DNA from: DAOVDI01 sp965373045
Lineage (GTDB): Bacteria; Acidobacteriota; Aminicenantia; Aminicenantales; Aminicenantaceae
Direction: 5' to 3'
DNA: 17,131 nt
Assembly (NCBI GenBank): GCA_965373045.1
Contig: CBDVEQ010000032.1
Location: 1 to 17,131 of the forward strand
Under the pieces are notes generated by a model. The model made no database searches and was not told the origin of the DNA. It was given only the letters and a program-made list of their open reading frames with translations. Position numbers and translations under genes: made by a program. This document shows positions 6,023 to 13,655 of this stretch, piece by piece. Numbering within the stretch: position 1 is the first letter of the stretch; each line of letters opens with the position of its first letter.

Positions 6023-8560
6023 TCAGTATTCCAGTTTAAGATCTGCCATTTTATCAAATTGCAGATAATTGTAGATCTTATCCATATCCGGTCTGATCTT
6101 TTGATCGTATGTAGAGAAATATACTTCCGGTGTAGGTAACTCACCAGCTAATGCTGTCACTGCCGCCAACTCTGCTCCACCGAGATATACAAGGGCACCG
6201 TCTCCCATCCTGTTATCGAAGTTCCGCGTGGATGTGGAATATACTGTTGCTTTTGGTGTCACCCGGGCCTGATTTCCCATACACAGCGAACAGCCTGGGA
6301 TTTCTGTCCGCGCTCCTATGGAGGAAAATATCGAATAGAGACCTTCTTTAATCAATTGGGTCCTGTCCATCTTTGTTGGAGGAGTTATCCAAACACGGGT
6401 TTTAAGATATCCAGCCTCTTCAAAAATTCTTGCAGCGGCACGGAAATGACCAATATTTGTCATACAGGAACCAATAAAAACCTCATCGATCTTTACCCCT
6501 GCCACATCAGACAGGAGTTTCACATCATCAGGATCATTCGGACATGCCAGAATCGGTTCTTTAATCTCTGAAAGATCGATCTCCAAAACCTCAGCGTATT
6601 CTGCACGTTCATCCCGTCTCATCAGTACAGACTTCTCCAGCCAGGTTTGACAGGCTTCGATACGGCGTTTCAACGAATCAGCATCCTGATACCCGTCTTT
6701 GATCAATGACTCCATAAGGACAATATTACTTTTGAGGTAATCTACCACGCTTTTCTCGCTGAGCTCAATGGTTCCCCCTGCTGCGGAGCGTTCCGCTGTT
6801 GCATCAGTCAATTCAAACGCCTGCTCAACAGTAAGATCTGACAGTCCTTCCATTTCAATAATCCGACCGTTAAAAATATTGTTCTTTCCTTCCTTTGCAA
6901 CTGTTAAAAGACCTTCTTTTATTGCAAAATAAGGGATAGCATTCACAACATCCCTGAGGGTGATACCCGGTTTGAACTGGCCTTTGAACTTCACAAGCAC
7001 GGATTCCGGCATATCTAAAGGCATAAATCCCAAAGCTCCGGCAAAAGCCACAAGTCCGGACCCGGCAGGAAAACTGAGTCCAATGGGAAAACGCGTGTGC
7101 GAATCCCCTCCTGTGCCCATAGTATCAGGGAGTAAAAGCCTGTTCAGCCATGTATGGATGACCCCATCACCCGGGCGGAGAGATATGCCTTTACGCTCGA
7201 CTACAAACTTCTGCAGTGTTTGATGCATTTTTACATCAGCCGTCTTAGGGTATGCTGCCGTATGACAGAATGACTGCATGAAGAGGTCGCAATGAAACTC
7301 CAGACAGGCAAGCTCTTTTAATTCATCTGCTGTCATGGGGCCGGTCGTATCCTGAGATCCCACAGTAGTCATTTTCGGCTCGCAGGTTGTATCAGGCAAG
7401 ATTCCATCTGCCCCACAGGCTTTTCCCACGATCTTCTGTGCAAGGCTGTAGCTCTGATCTGGTCTGGGCTCAGGATTCTCCTGAACCACAAAAATATCTG
7501 TTTTAGGGAGCCTCAAAACATCACGCGCCTTCTCTGTCAATGAACGGCCTATGATAAGAAACAACCTCCCACCCGCCCTAAACTCATCCTTAAGAGCAGG
7601 AGTTTTTAATTGGAACTCTGATAATACATTGCCGCTCTTATCGCTGATTTTTCCTTCTGTAAAATCGATTGTGATCAGATCTCCAGTCTCTATACCAGAA
7701 ACATCACATATGATCGGCAGGCCTCCGGAATCCTCCACAGTGTTAAAGAAAATGGGAGCAATTAAGCCTCCGATCACAACCCCTCCCCTTCTTTTATTTG
7801 GAACAAAAGGAATGTCCTGCCCGATATGCCATAGCATGGAATTGGTTGCGGATTTTCGGGAAGACCCGGTCCCTACAACATCTCCCACAAACACAACCTG
7901 ATGACCCTGTTCCCGGAATTTTGCAATCTTTTCGATACCTCCGGGGAATCGTGTTTCTCCCATTGATAGAGCATGAAGCGGGATATCCGGCCTGCTCCAG
8001 GCATATTTCGCCGGTGAGAGATCATCCGTATTGATCTCCCCCTCGACCTTGAAAACCTTTAAGGTCATACTATCAGGAAATTCAGGTCTGTTTAAAAACC
8101 ATTCCCCGTCCGCCCAGGACTTTAATACAGCTTCGGCAAAAGAGTTGTTTTTAGATAGGGAGACAACACTGTTAAAAGCCCCATAAACAAGTATGGTCTT
8201 TTTTAACGCTTCCTTAGCTTCCTGTGCAAGGTCGTCATGTTCCAGGAACTTGAGAAGCGGCTCAACATTATAGCCTCCGAGCATCGTTCCGAGCCAAAAG
8301 ACTGTTTTCTTATTTGTAAGCACGGGCGATGATATCTTACCTGTTGCTATGTCACTCAGCCATGCGGCTTTGACCTTGGCAGCTGCATCGACACCAGGAG
8401 AGACCCGGTTGGTCAGCAGGTCCAATAAAAATTCCTGTTTTCCAGAAGGAGGATTCTCCAAAACACGGCAAATCTCCAGGGTCTCATCCGGAGTCAGCGG
8501 CTTGGGAGGAATTCCCAAGGTTTTCCGCGCATATTCATGCTTTATGTAAGCGTCCAACAT
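6023..8560 (-). CDS. acnB: Aconitate hydratase B
   Basis: This enzyme interconverts citrate and isocitrate through cis-aconitate using a [4Fe-4S] cluster. It is 845 aa, close to the 850-865 usual for AcnB, and has the AcnB domain order: helical HEAT-like domain at about 1-160, swivel domain at about 165-370 (with GTGSSRKSA at 230-238), then domains 1-3. Cluster cysteines are visible at Cys699 (GSCMTN), Cys757 and Cys760 (GCSLC). Substrate-binding stretches GDSHTRF (485-491) and STSTRNFDNRMG (775-786) are intact. AcnB-type enzymes can also hydrate 2-methyl-cis-aconitate in the methylcitrate cycle, but no prpB/prpC is in view. The ATG at 8558-8560 has GGAG 8 nt upstream. The gene diverges from icd, so the locus is co-organised with the rest of the cycle. 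Confidence 0.97.
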   Translation of the reverse strand: MLDAYIKHEYARKTLGIPPKPLTPDETLEICRVLENPPSGKQEFLLDLLTNRVSPGVDAAAKVKAAWLSDIATGKISSPVLTNKKTVFWLGTMLGGYNVEPLLKFLEHDDLAQEAKEALKKTILVYGAFNSVVSLSKNNSFAEAVLKSWADGEWFLNRPEFPDSMTLKVFKVEGEINTDDLSPAKYAWSRPDIPLHALSMGETRFPGGIEKIAKFREQGHQVVFVGDVVGTGSSRKSATNSMLWHIGQDIPFVPNKRRGGVVIGGLIAPIFFNTVEDSGGLPIICDVSGIETGDLITIDFTEGKISDKSGNVLSEFQLKTPALKDEFRAGGRLFLIIGRSLTEKARDVLRLPKTDIFVVQENPEPRPDQSYSLAQKIVGKACGADGILPDTTCEPKMTTVGSQDTTGPMTADELKELACLEFHCDLFMQSFCHTAAYPKTADVKMHQTLQKFVVERKGISLRPGDGVIHTWLNRLLLPDTMGTGGDSHTRFPIGLSFPAGSGLVAFAGALGFMPLDMPESVLVKFKGQFKPGITLRDVVNAIPYFAIKEGLLTVAKEGKNNIFNGRIIEMEGLSDLTVEQAFELTDATAERSAAGGTIELSEKSVVDYLKSNIVLMESLIKDGYQDADSLKRRIEACQTWLEKSVLMRRDERAEYAEVLEIDLSEIKEPILACPNDPDDVKLLSDVAGVKIDEVFIGSCMTNIGHFRAAARIFEEAGYLKTRVWITPPTKMDRTQLIKEGLYSIFSSIGARTEIPGCSLCMGNQARVTPKATVYSTSTRNFDNRMGDGALVYLGGAELAAVTALAGELPTPEVYFSTYDQKIRPDMDKIYNYLQFDKMADLKLEY

Positions 8561-8606
8561 ATCAATCGCTCCTTCTCTCGTTTATCTCATTATGATGATA
8601 TAATAG

Positions 8607-8635
8607 ACCATACAAAACTTCAACGAACTCGTCAA
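8607..8635 (-). promoter_or_regulatory. Candidate promoter for acnB
   Basis: Minus strand: TTGACG (8630-8635), a 17-bp spacer, TATGGT (8607-8612). The -35 matches 5 of 6 and the -10 matches 4 of 6. An alternative -10 (TATATC or TATCAT) lies just downstream but spaces less well. Confidence 0.45.
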
Positions 8636-8697
8636 AACCCGCCTTGAATCTACGGACCTTATGCATCAACTAATCGGGAAAAGAATTAAAATATATA

Positions 8698-8726
8698 TTG
8701 CTTTAAAATAGAAATAATTATACTAT
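8698..8726 (+). promoter_or_regulatory. Candidate promoter for the icd-mdh-fumarase-sucCD operon
   Basis: TTGCTT (8698-8703), a 17-bp spacer, TACTAT (8721-8726), in a markedly AT-rich stretch. The predicted start near 8733 leaves a leader of about 26 nt containing AAGGGAG before the icd ATG. It shares the 198-bp divergent region with the acnB promoter. No operator palindrome is obvious in between. Confidence 0.5.
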
Positions 8727-8758
8727 TTTTCTTCATTTTAATAAGGGAGAAAATATAA

Positions 8759-9958
8759 ATGGACAATGAAACGATCCAAAGAGCCAAAGACCATTTTGGC
8801 AGAATCGTCGAAGAGCAGTTGAAACGCGTCGAGGGAATGAAAGATGCCCAGGATTGGGTTGATTACAGCCAGGTAAAACCTATAATCATCGGTATTTTGG
8901 GTGGAGACGGCATCGGCCCGTTCATAGCAGATGTTGCCAGAAAAATCATGGAATTTCTGCTTCAAGATGAGATAAAAAGCGGAAAGATAGAACTTCGTGA
9001 TATAGAAGGACTGACTATTGAAAACCGCGCCAAACTCAACCAATCCATCCCAGATGACGTGCTGGAAGAGATCAAAAAATGTCACATCACACTAAAAGGC
9101 CCTACTACAACACCTCGAAAGGGAGATCCATGGCCCAATATTGAAAGCTGCAATGTTTCAATGAGGCGTCACCTAGATCTTTTTGCCAATGTCCGGCCTG
9201 TCAAGGTTCCGAGTGACGGTATTGACTGGATGTTCTTCCGGGAAAATACCGAGGGTGCTTACATTATGGGAAGCCGTGGCATTCAGGTCACGGATGACCT
9301 GGCAGTTGACTTTAAAGTCATCACCAAACAGGGCGCAGAAAGGATCATCCGCATGGCTTTTGAATATGCTGAAAAGAACAACATAAAAAAAGTCACTATC
9401 GTCACCAAGGCAAATGTTGTTAAAACCTCGGACGGATTGTTTCTCGATACCGGGTACAGGATCGCACGGGAGTATCCCGAGATCGAATGCGATGACTGGT
9501 ACATCGATATCATGACAGCCAAGCTGATCGATCCAAAACGCAGAACGCAGTTCAAGGTTATGGTTTTGCCGAATCTTTACGGTGATATTCTGACAGATGA
9601 AGCTGCAGAATTTCAGGGCGGCGTTGGCACGGCTGGAAGCGCCAATATCGGCAAACAGTATGCCATGTTCGAGGCCATTCACGGGTCTGCCCCGCGTATG
9701 GTCAAAGAAGGTCGCGCTCAATACGCCGACCCAGGCAGTATGATCAAAGCCGCCTCTCTTCTGATCAACCATCTTGGATACAAAGAACAACACAACAAGC
9801 TGGAAATGGCTATAGATATTTGTGCAAACTATGAGAAGAAATATGTCATGACAGGCCGCGACACTGGAGCAACAGGAGAGGAATATGCCAAGTATCTAAT
9901 GGATACAATGCAGGATCCTAACCTGAAAGAACGCTGGGAAAGTTTTGTCAAAGGATAA
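8759..9958 (+). CDS. icd: Isocitrate dehydrogenase, NAD(P)-dependent
   Basis: Oxidative decarboxylation of isocitrate to 2-oxoglutarate. This 399-aa member of the isocitrate/isopropylmalate dehydrogenase family has substrate residues Ser130, Asn132 and Arg136 (SCNVSMRR), Arg146 (NVRP) and Arg161 (FFREN). The catalytic Lys217 is in TKANVVK, and the Mg-binding aspartates are Asp249, Asp276 and Asp280 (YGDILTDEAAE). The long N-terminus (about 40 residues before ILGGDGIG) and the SxNVxxR motif favour isocitrate over isopropylmalate. The cofactor loop reads HGSAPRMVKEGR (308-319): a basic Arg313 where NADP enzymes have Lys and NAD enzymes often have Asp. NADP is therefore slightly favoured, but the loop is unusual and I leave it open. 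It is the first gene of a five-gene operon, 48 bp before mdh. Confidence 0.93.
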   Translation: MDNETIQRAKDHFGRIVEEQLKRVEGMKDAQDWVDYSQVKPIIIGILGGDGIGPFIADVARKIMEFLLQDEIKSGKIELRDIEGLTIENRAKLNQSIPDDVLEEIKKCHITLKGPTTTPRKGDPWPNIESCNVSMRRHLDLFANVRPVKVPSDGIDWMFFRENTEGAYIMGSRGIQVTDDLAVDFKVITKQGAERIIRMAFEYAEKNNIKKVTIVTKANVVKTSDGLFLDTGYRIAREYPEIECDDWYIDIMTAKLIDPKRRTQFKVMVLPNLYGDILTDEAAEFQGGVGTAGSANIGKQYAMFEAIHGSAPRMVKEGRAQYADPGSMIKAASLLINHLGYKEQHNKLEMAIDICANYEKKYVMTGRDTGATGEEYAKYLMDTMQDPNLKERWESFVKG

Positions 9959-9965
9959 GGAAATA

Positions 9966-9983
9966 AGGGGTACTAAAGCCCCT
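9966..9983 (+). other. Small hairpin in the icd-mdh gap
   Basis: AGGGG (9966-9970) pairs with CCCCT (9979-9983) across an 8-nt loop, without a following U-tract. A strong AGGAGG for mdh follows. It may be an mRNA processing or stability element; function is not shown by sequence. Confidence 0.4.
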
Positions 9984-10006
9984 GCAATAATACATAGGAG
10001 GTATTT

Positions 10007-10939
10007 ATGAGAAAAAAAATAGCACTTATTGGCGGCGGCCAGATCGGCCAGATCCTAGCCATGATTGCAGCACAGAAAGAGATGGGAGACATCGTAATAC
10101 TGGACATTCCTGATTACGAGGATCCTGCCAAGGGCAAAGCTCTTGATCTGATGGAAATGGCCCCTCACGGCAATTATGATGCAAATATCAGCGGCACATC
10201 AGATTACAAAGACATAGAGGGCTCTGATGTCGTCATCATCACAGCAGGCAAACCCAGGCAGGCAGGAATGACCCGGGAAGACTTACTTGATGTCAACATC
10301 AAGATAATCACCGACGTCGCTAACGGAGTTAAAAAACACGCTCCCAACGCTTTCTGCATTGTTCTGACAAACCCTCTGGATGCTATGGTTTATGTGTTCC
10401 ATAAAGTTACAGGATTCCCCAAGAACCAGGTTCTGGGTATGGCTGGAACATTGGATACCGCACGCTTTCGTTCCTTCCTAGCCATGGAACTTGGTGTGTC
10501 CGTAACAGACATCGCTGGGACAGTTCTTGGCGGCCATGGTCCTACCATGGTTCCTCTCCCACGATTAACCACGATCGGCGGCGTTCCTCTGACCGATATT
10601 GCTGACCAGGCATTGATCGACCGCGTGGTTGACAGAACGCGTAAAGCAGGAACAGAGATCGTCAAGCTGTTCGGTAAAGGGTCTGCTTTCTTTAGCCCGG
10701 CCTGGAGCGCTATCGTGATCGCAGAATCTTATCTCAAAGATAAACGACGGGTTCTCTCGGGTGCTGCTCTCTGTGAAGGAGAGTACGGGATCAACGGCTA
10801 TTTTATCGGCGTCCCTGTCCTTATCAGCGCCAAGGGAGTAGAAAAGATACTAGAGATCAGCCTCAATGACGATGAGAAGGCCATGCTCCAGACCACCATG
10901 GAGAAGGTTAAACAAACCGTCGCAGAGTGTGATATCTGA
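10007..10939 (+). CDS. mdh: Malate dehydrogenase, NAD-dependent (LDH-like type)
   Basis: Reversible malate to oxaloacetate. The 310-aa protein has the length and motifs of the lactate dehydrogenase-like malate dehydrogenases. The nucleotide-binding motif is GGGQIGQ (9-15), and the acidic residue Asp33 at the end of strand 2 (ILD) indicates NAD. The malate/oxaloacetate-specifying arginine is in KPRQAGMTR (Arg84 and Arg90). Asn122, the relay pair Asp150/Arg153 (LDTAR) and the catalytic His177 (GGHG) are present. One oddity is GGHGPTMVP, where most members have GGHGDTMVP. The start has an AGGAGG about 7 nt upstream. It is followed after 8 bp by the fumarase beta gene, the next step of the cycle. 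Confidence 0.96.
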   Translation: MRKKIALIGGGQIGQILAMIAAQKEMGDIVILDIPDYEDPAKGKALDLMEMAPHGNYDANISGTSDYKDIEGSDVVIITAGKPRQAGMTREDLLDVNIKIITDVANGVKKHAPNAFCIVLTNPLDAMVYVFHKVTGFPKNQVLGMAGTLDTARFRSFLAMELGVSVTDIAGTVLGGHGPTMVPLPRLTTIGGVPLTDIADQALIDRVVDRTRKAGTEIVKLFGKGSAFFSPAWSAIVIAESYLKDKRRVLSGAALCEGEYGINGYFIGVPVLISAKGVEKILEISLNDDEKAMLQTTMEKVKQTVAECDI

Positions 10940-10947
10940 GACCAAAA

Positions 10948-11502
10948 ATGGCTGAACACAAAATTACTACTCCAGTTTCAGACGAAGTCATAGCCGAACT
11001 CAAAGCCGGCGACAGCATTTTTATCACCGGTTACCTTTATACAGGAAGGGATTCAGCCCATAAAAAACTCATTGACCTCATCACAGAAGGGAAGGAACTT
11101 CCCATAGATGTCAAGGGGCAGTTTATTTATTATGTTGGCCCAACACCTGCCCGGCCCGGAAAACCAATCGGCTCTGCCGGTCCTACTACCAGTTACAGGA
11201 TGGATTCTTATGCTCCAACCCTTTACAAACTCGGCTTAAAAGGTTCGATCGGCAAAGGGGCCCGAAACGAAGAAGTCAAAGATGCGTTGAAAAAATACAA
11301 AGGCGTATATGTAGCCTCAGTAGGAGGCGCAGGCGCTCTTATCTCAAAAAGCATCGAAGAGGCAGAGATCATCGCTTACCCTGAATTGGGACCCGAAGCG
11401 ATAAGACGGATCAAGGTCAAAGATTTCCCGTGTATTGTCATCAATGATATGTATGGTGGAGATCTCTATGAAGAGGGGAAAAAACAATTTAGAAAAGAAT
11501 AA
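10948..11502 (+). CDS. Class I fumarate hydratase, beta subunit
   Basis: The C-terminal-half subunit of the two-subunit [4Fe-4S] fumarate hydratase/L-tartrate dehydratase family, converting fumarate to malate. It is 184 aa, the normal length for a stand-alone beta subunit. Family motifs are YTGRDSAHK (31-39), YVGP (62-65), GPTTSYRMD (78-86) and IGKG (101-104). No clear Shine-Dalgarno precedes the ATG and only 8 bp separate it from the mdh stop, so translational coupling is likely. Context (mdh before, succinyl-CoA synthetase after) favours fumarase over tartrate dehydratase. The alpha subunit, which carries the cluster cysteines and is normally encoded next door, is absent from this window. 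Confidence 0.93.
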   Translation: MAEHKITTPVSDEVIAELKAGDSIFITGYLYTGRDSAHKKLIDLITEGKELPIDVKGQFIYYVGPTPARPGKPIGSAGPTTSYRMDSYAPTLYKLGLKGSIGKGARNEEVKDALKKYKGVYVASVGGAGALISKSIEEAEIIAYPELGPEAIRRIKVKDFPCIVINDMYGGDLYEEGKKQFRKE

Positions 11503-11526
11503 GAATCACTTTATCTGAACATCACA

Positions 11527-11560
11527 AGGAAAAGCCTGCCCTTCTGGGAAGGCTTTTCCT
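11527..11560 (+). terminator. Strong hairpin between the fumarase beta gene and sucC
   Basis: A 15-bp stem (arms 11527-11541 and 11546-11560, 14 of 15 pairs) with a TTCT loop. The tail (CTAAATTCTATCC) is only moderately U-rich. This looks like an attenuator, partial terminator or RNA-processing site separating icd-mdh-fumarase from sucCD. I see no convincing separate promoter before sucC. Confidence 0.6.
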
Positions 11561-11591
11561 CTAAATTCTATCCTTACAAAGGACTTATCAT

Positions 11592-12752
11592 ATGAAAATA
11601 CATGAATATCAAGCTAAACAGATCCTCAGCCGCTTCAATGTGAATATCCCTAAAGGAGAAGTAACAGACTCCCCTGCTAAAGCCCGGGAAATTGCAGAAA
11701 AGATCGGTCCACGTGTGGTTCTCAAAGCACAGGTCCATGCAGGAGGACGAGGTAAAGGCGGCGGCATCAAATTGGCCCAGGACCCCTCTGAAGCGGAAAA
11801 ACTGGCCAATGACATGATCGGCATGACCCTGATCACACCCCAGACTGGGCCAGAGGGAAAACTTGTCAAAAAGATCATGGTTGAAGAAGCTCTGGATATC
11901 GACAAGGAATTGTATATAGGAATCGTTATCGACCGTGCAAAAGAAGCCCCTGTCATCATGGTTTCCTCTGAAGGCGGAATGGAGATCGAAAAGGTCGCAG
12001 CTGAAACACCTGATCTTATATATAAAGAATATATAGATCCAGCCACGGGTTTCCAAAGCTTTCAGGCACGTAAATTGGCCTTTAAGCTTGGACTGGAAGG
12101 AAACACCCTTAAACAGGCCATCAAGTTTATTATGGCCCTCTATAAAGCTTTTGAGGCGTCTGATGCGTCGCTCGCAGAGATCAACCCCATGCTCATCACA
12201 AAACAGGGGGATGTTTTTGCCCTGGATGCCAAAATGAATTTTGACGATAACGCACTGAATCGTCATCCTGATATTGCGGAAATGAGAGATCTGGATGAGG
12301 AAGATCCTCTCGAGGTCGAAGCTGGAAAATTCGATCTGAACTACATCAAACTGGATGGAAGCGTTGGTTGTATGGTCAATGGCGCAGGGCTTGCCATGGC
12401 CACCATGGATATCATCATGCTCAAAGGCGCCATGCCGGCAAATTTCCTGGATGTCGGAGGAGGAGTTTCTGAAGAAGCTATTAAAAATGCTTTTAGGATT
12501 CTTGTCTCCGATCCGGATGTCAAGGCCGCATTAGTGAACATCTTCGGAGGCATTGTCAGGTGTGACCTTGTTGCCAGCGGGATCGTCAAAGCTTCTAAAG
12601 AATTAGGAGTAAAGATCCCAATGGTGATAAGGCTGGAAGGAACAAACGTTGAAGAGGGCAAAAAGATTCTTGAGGAATCAGGACTGAAATTTTATTCTGC
12701 AGGCGGAATGGAAGAAGCTGCTGAGAAAGTCGTTCCCCTGACCGGGCAATGA
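11592..12752 (+). CDS. sucC: Succinyl-CoA synthetase (ligase) beta subunit, ADP- or GDP-forming
   Basis: Binds the nucleotide and succinate; together with SucD it converts succinyl-CoA to succinate with formation of a nucleoside triphosphate. The 386 aa match the family norm of 386-388. The ATP-grasp domain (about 1-235) has HAGGRGKGGG (49-58), Lys45, and metal ligands Asn198 and Asp212 (EINPM, LDAKMNFDD). The C-terminal ligase domain has NGAGLAMATMD (263-273) and NIFGGIVRCD (316-325), which holds the power helix and phosphate loop. The ATG is preceded by AAAGGA at 8 nt. sucD follows after 13 bp. Nucleotide specificity cannot be read by eye. Confidence 0.97.
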   Translation: MKIHEYQAKQILSRFNVNIPKGEVTDSPAKAREIAEKIGPRVVLKAQVHAGGRGKGGGIKLAQDPSEAEKLANDMIGMTLITPQTGPEGKLVKKIMVEEALDIDKELYIGIVIDRAKEAPVIMVSSEGGMEIEKVAAETPDLIYKEYIDPATGFQSFQARKLAFKLGLEGNTLKQAIKFIMALYKAFEASDASLAEINPMLITKQGDVFALDAKMNFDDNALNRHPDIAEMRDLDEEDPLEVEAGKFDLNYIKLDGSVGCMVNGAGLAMATMDIIMLKGAMPANFLDVGGGVSEEAIKNAFRILVSDPDVKAALVNIFGGIVRCDLVASGIVKASKELGVKIPMVIRLEGTNVEEGKKILEESGLKFYSAGGMEEAAEKVVPLTGQ

Positions 12753-12765
12753 AGAGGAGTGGAAC

Positions 12766-13635
12766 ATGAGTATTCTAATAGATGAAAAAACCAGAGTTGT
12801 TGTCCAGGGTATCACTGGAGGAGAAGGGACCTTTCATACGGAGAGGATGCTGGAATACGGAACCAAGGTTGTAGCTGGAGTCACTCCCGGCAAGGGCGGT
12901 TTGACCCATCTCGGCGTTCCTGTGTATAACACAGTCGCAGAAGCAGTAGAAAAAGAGGGGGCCAATGCAGCTGCCATTTTCGTTCCTCCCTACTTTGCTG
13001 CCGACGCGATAATGGAAGCTGCAGACAGCGGAGTAAACCTTGTCGTTTGCATTTCCGAAGGCATTCCGACATTTGATATGATCAAAGCCAAACTGTATCT
13101 CAAAGCAAATAACTGCCAGTTGATCGGGCCCAATACACCTGGCATCATTTCCCCCGGGAAATGCAAGATCGGCATCATGCCGGGACATATCCACACACAA
13201 GGGTCCATAGGCATTATCTCCAGATCCGGAACTCTGACTTACGAAGCTGTGGCCCAGGTATCTGAACAGGGATACGGGCAATCCACTGCTATCGGTATCG
13301 GAGGGGATCCCATCGTCGGATTGAAATACATCGAGCTGCTGGAAATGTTCAAAGAGGATAATGAAACCGAGGCGGTTATTCTAATCGGAGAGATCGGTGG
13401 AACGGCTGAAGAAGAGGCAGCCGCCTACATCAAGGCTGAGTTTAATAAACCGGTGGTCAGCTTTATAGCAGGCCAGACCGCTCCTCCAGGCAGGCGTATG
13501 GGACATGCAGGCGCTATTATCGCCGGAGGTAAAGGAACAGCCAAAGAAAAGATGGAAGCCCTGGAGAATGCAGGCGTTTACGTCGCTAAAAACCCTGCGG
13601 AGATGGGAACTAAAATCAAGGAATCTTTAGGTTGA
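12766..13635 (+). CDS. sucD: Succinyl-CoA synthetase (ligase) alpha subunit
   Basis: Binds CoA and carries the phosphohistidine intermediate. It is 289 aa, the standard length. The CoA-binding Rossmann domain (about 1-130) starts with VVVQGITGGEGTFH, and the ligase domain follows. The active-site histidine is His247 in GRRMGHAGAIIAGGKGTA. The start has GAGGAG about 7 nt upstream. It is the last gene of the rightward operon and converges with the EamA gene, with 20 bp between stops; no clear hairpin terminator is visible there. Confidence 0.97.
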   Translation: MSILIDEKTRVVVQGITGGEGTFHTERMLEYGTKVVAGVTPGKGGLTHLGVPVYNTVAEAVEKEGANAAAIFVPPYFAADAIMEAADSGVNLVVCISEGIPTFDMIKAKLYLKANNCQLIGPNTPGIISPGKCKIGIMPGHIHTQGSIGIISRSGTLTYEAVAQVSEQGYGQSTAIGIGGDPIVGLKYIELLEMFKEDNETEAVILIGEIGGTAEEEAAAYIKAEFNKPVVSFIAGQTAPPGRRMGHAGAIIAGGKGTAKEKMEALENAGVYVAKNPAEMGTKIKESLG

Positions 13636-13655
13636 TCTGCTTTTTGATACCGGGT

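Noticed and set aside
5944..6144. 66-codon minus-strand ORF across the acnB 3' end and repeat copy 4
   Set aside because: It overlaps acnB in another frame and runs into the repeat; no recognisable protein.
7551..7901. 116-codon plus-strand ORF
   Set aside because: Antisense to acnB, which has intact catalytic motifs; shadow ORF.
11574..12266. 230-codon minus-strand ORF
   Set aside because: Antisense to sucC; Phe/Cys-rich composition without any domain.
13636..13655. Bidirectional terminator between sucD and the EamA gene
   Set aside because: Only 20 bp with no self-complementary stem; nothing to support it.
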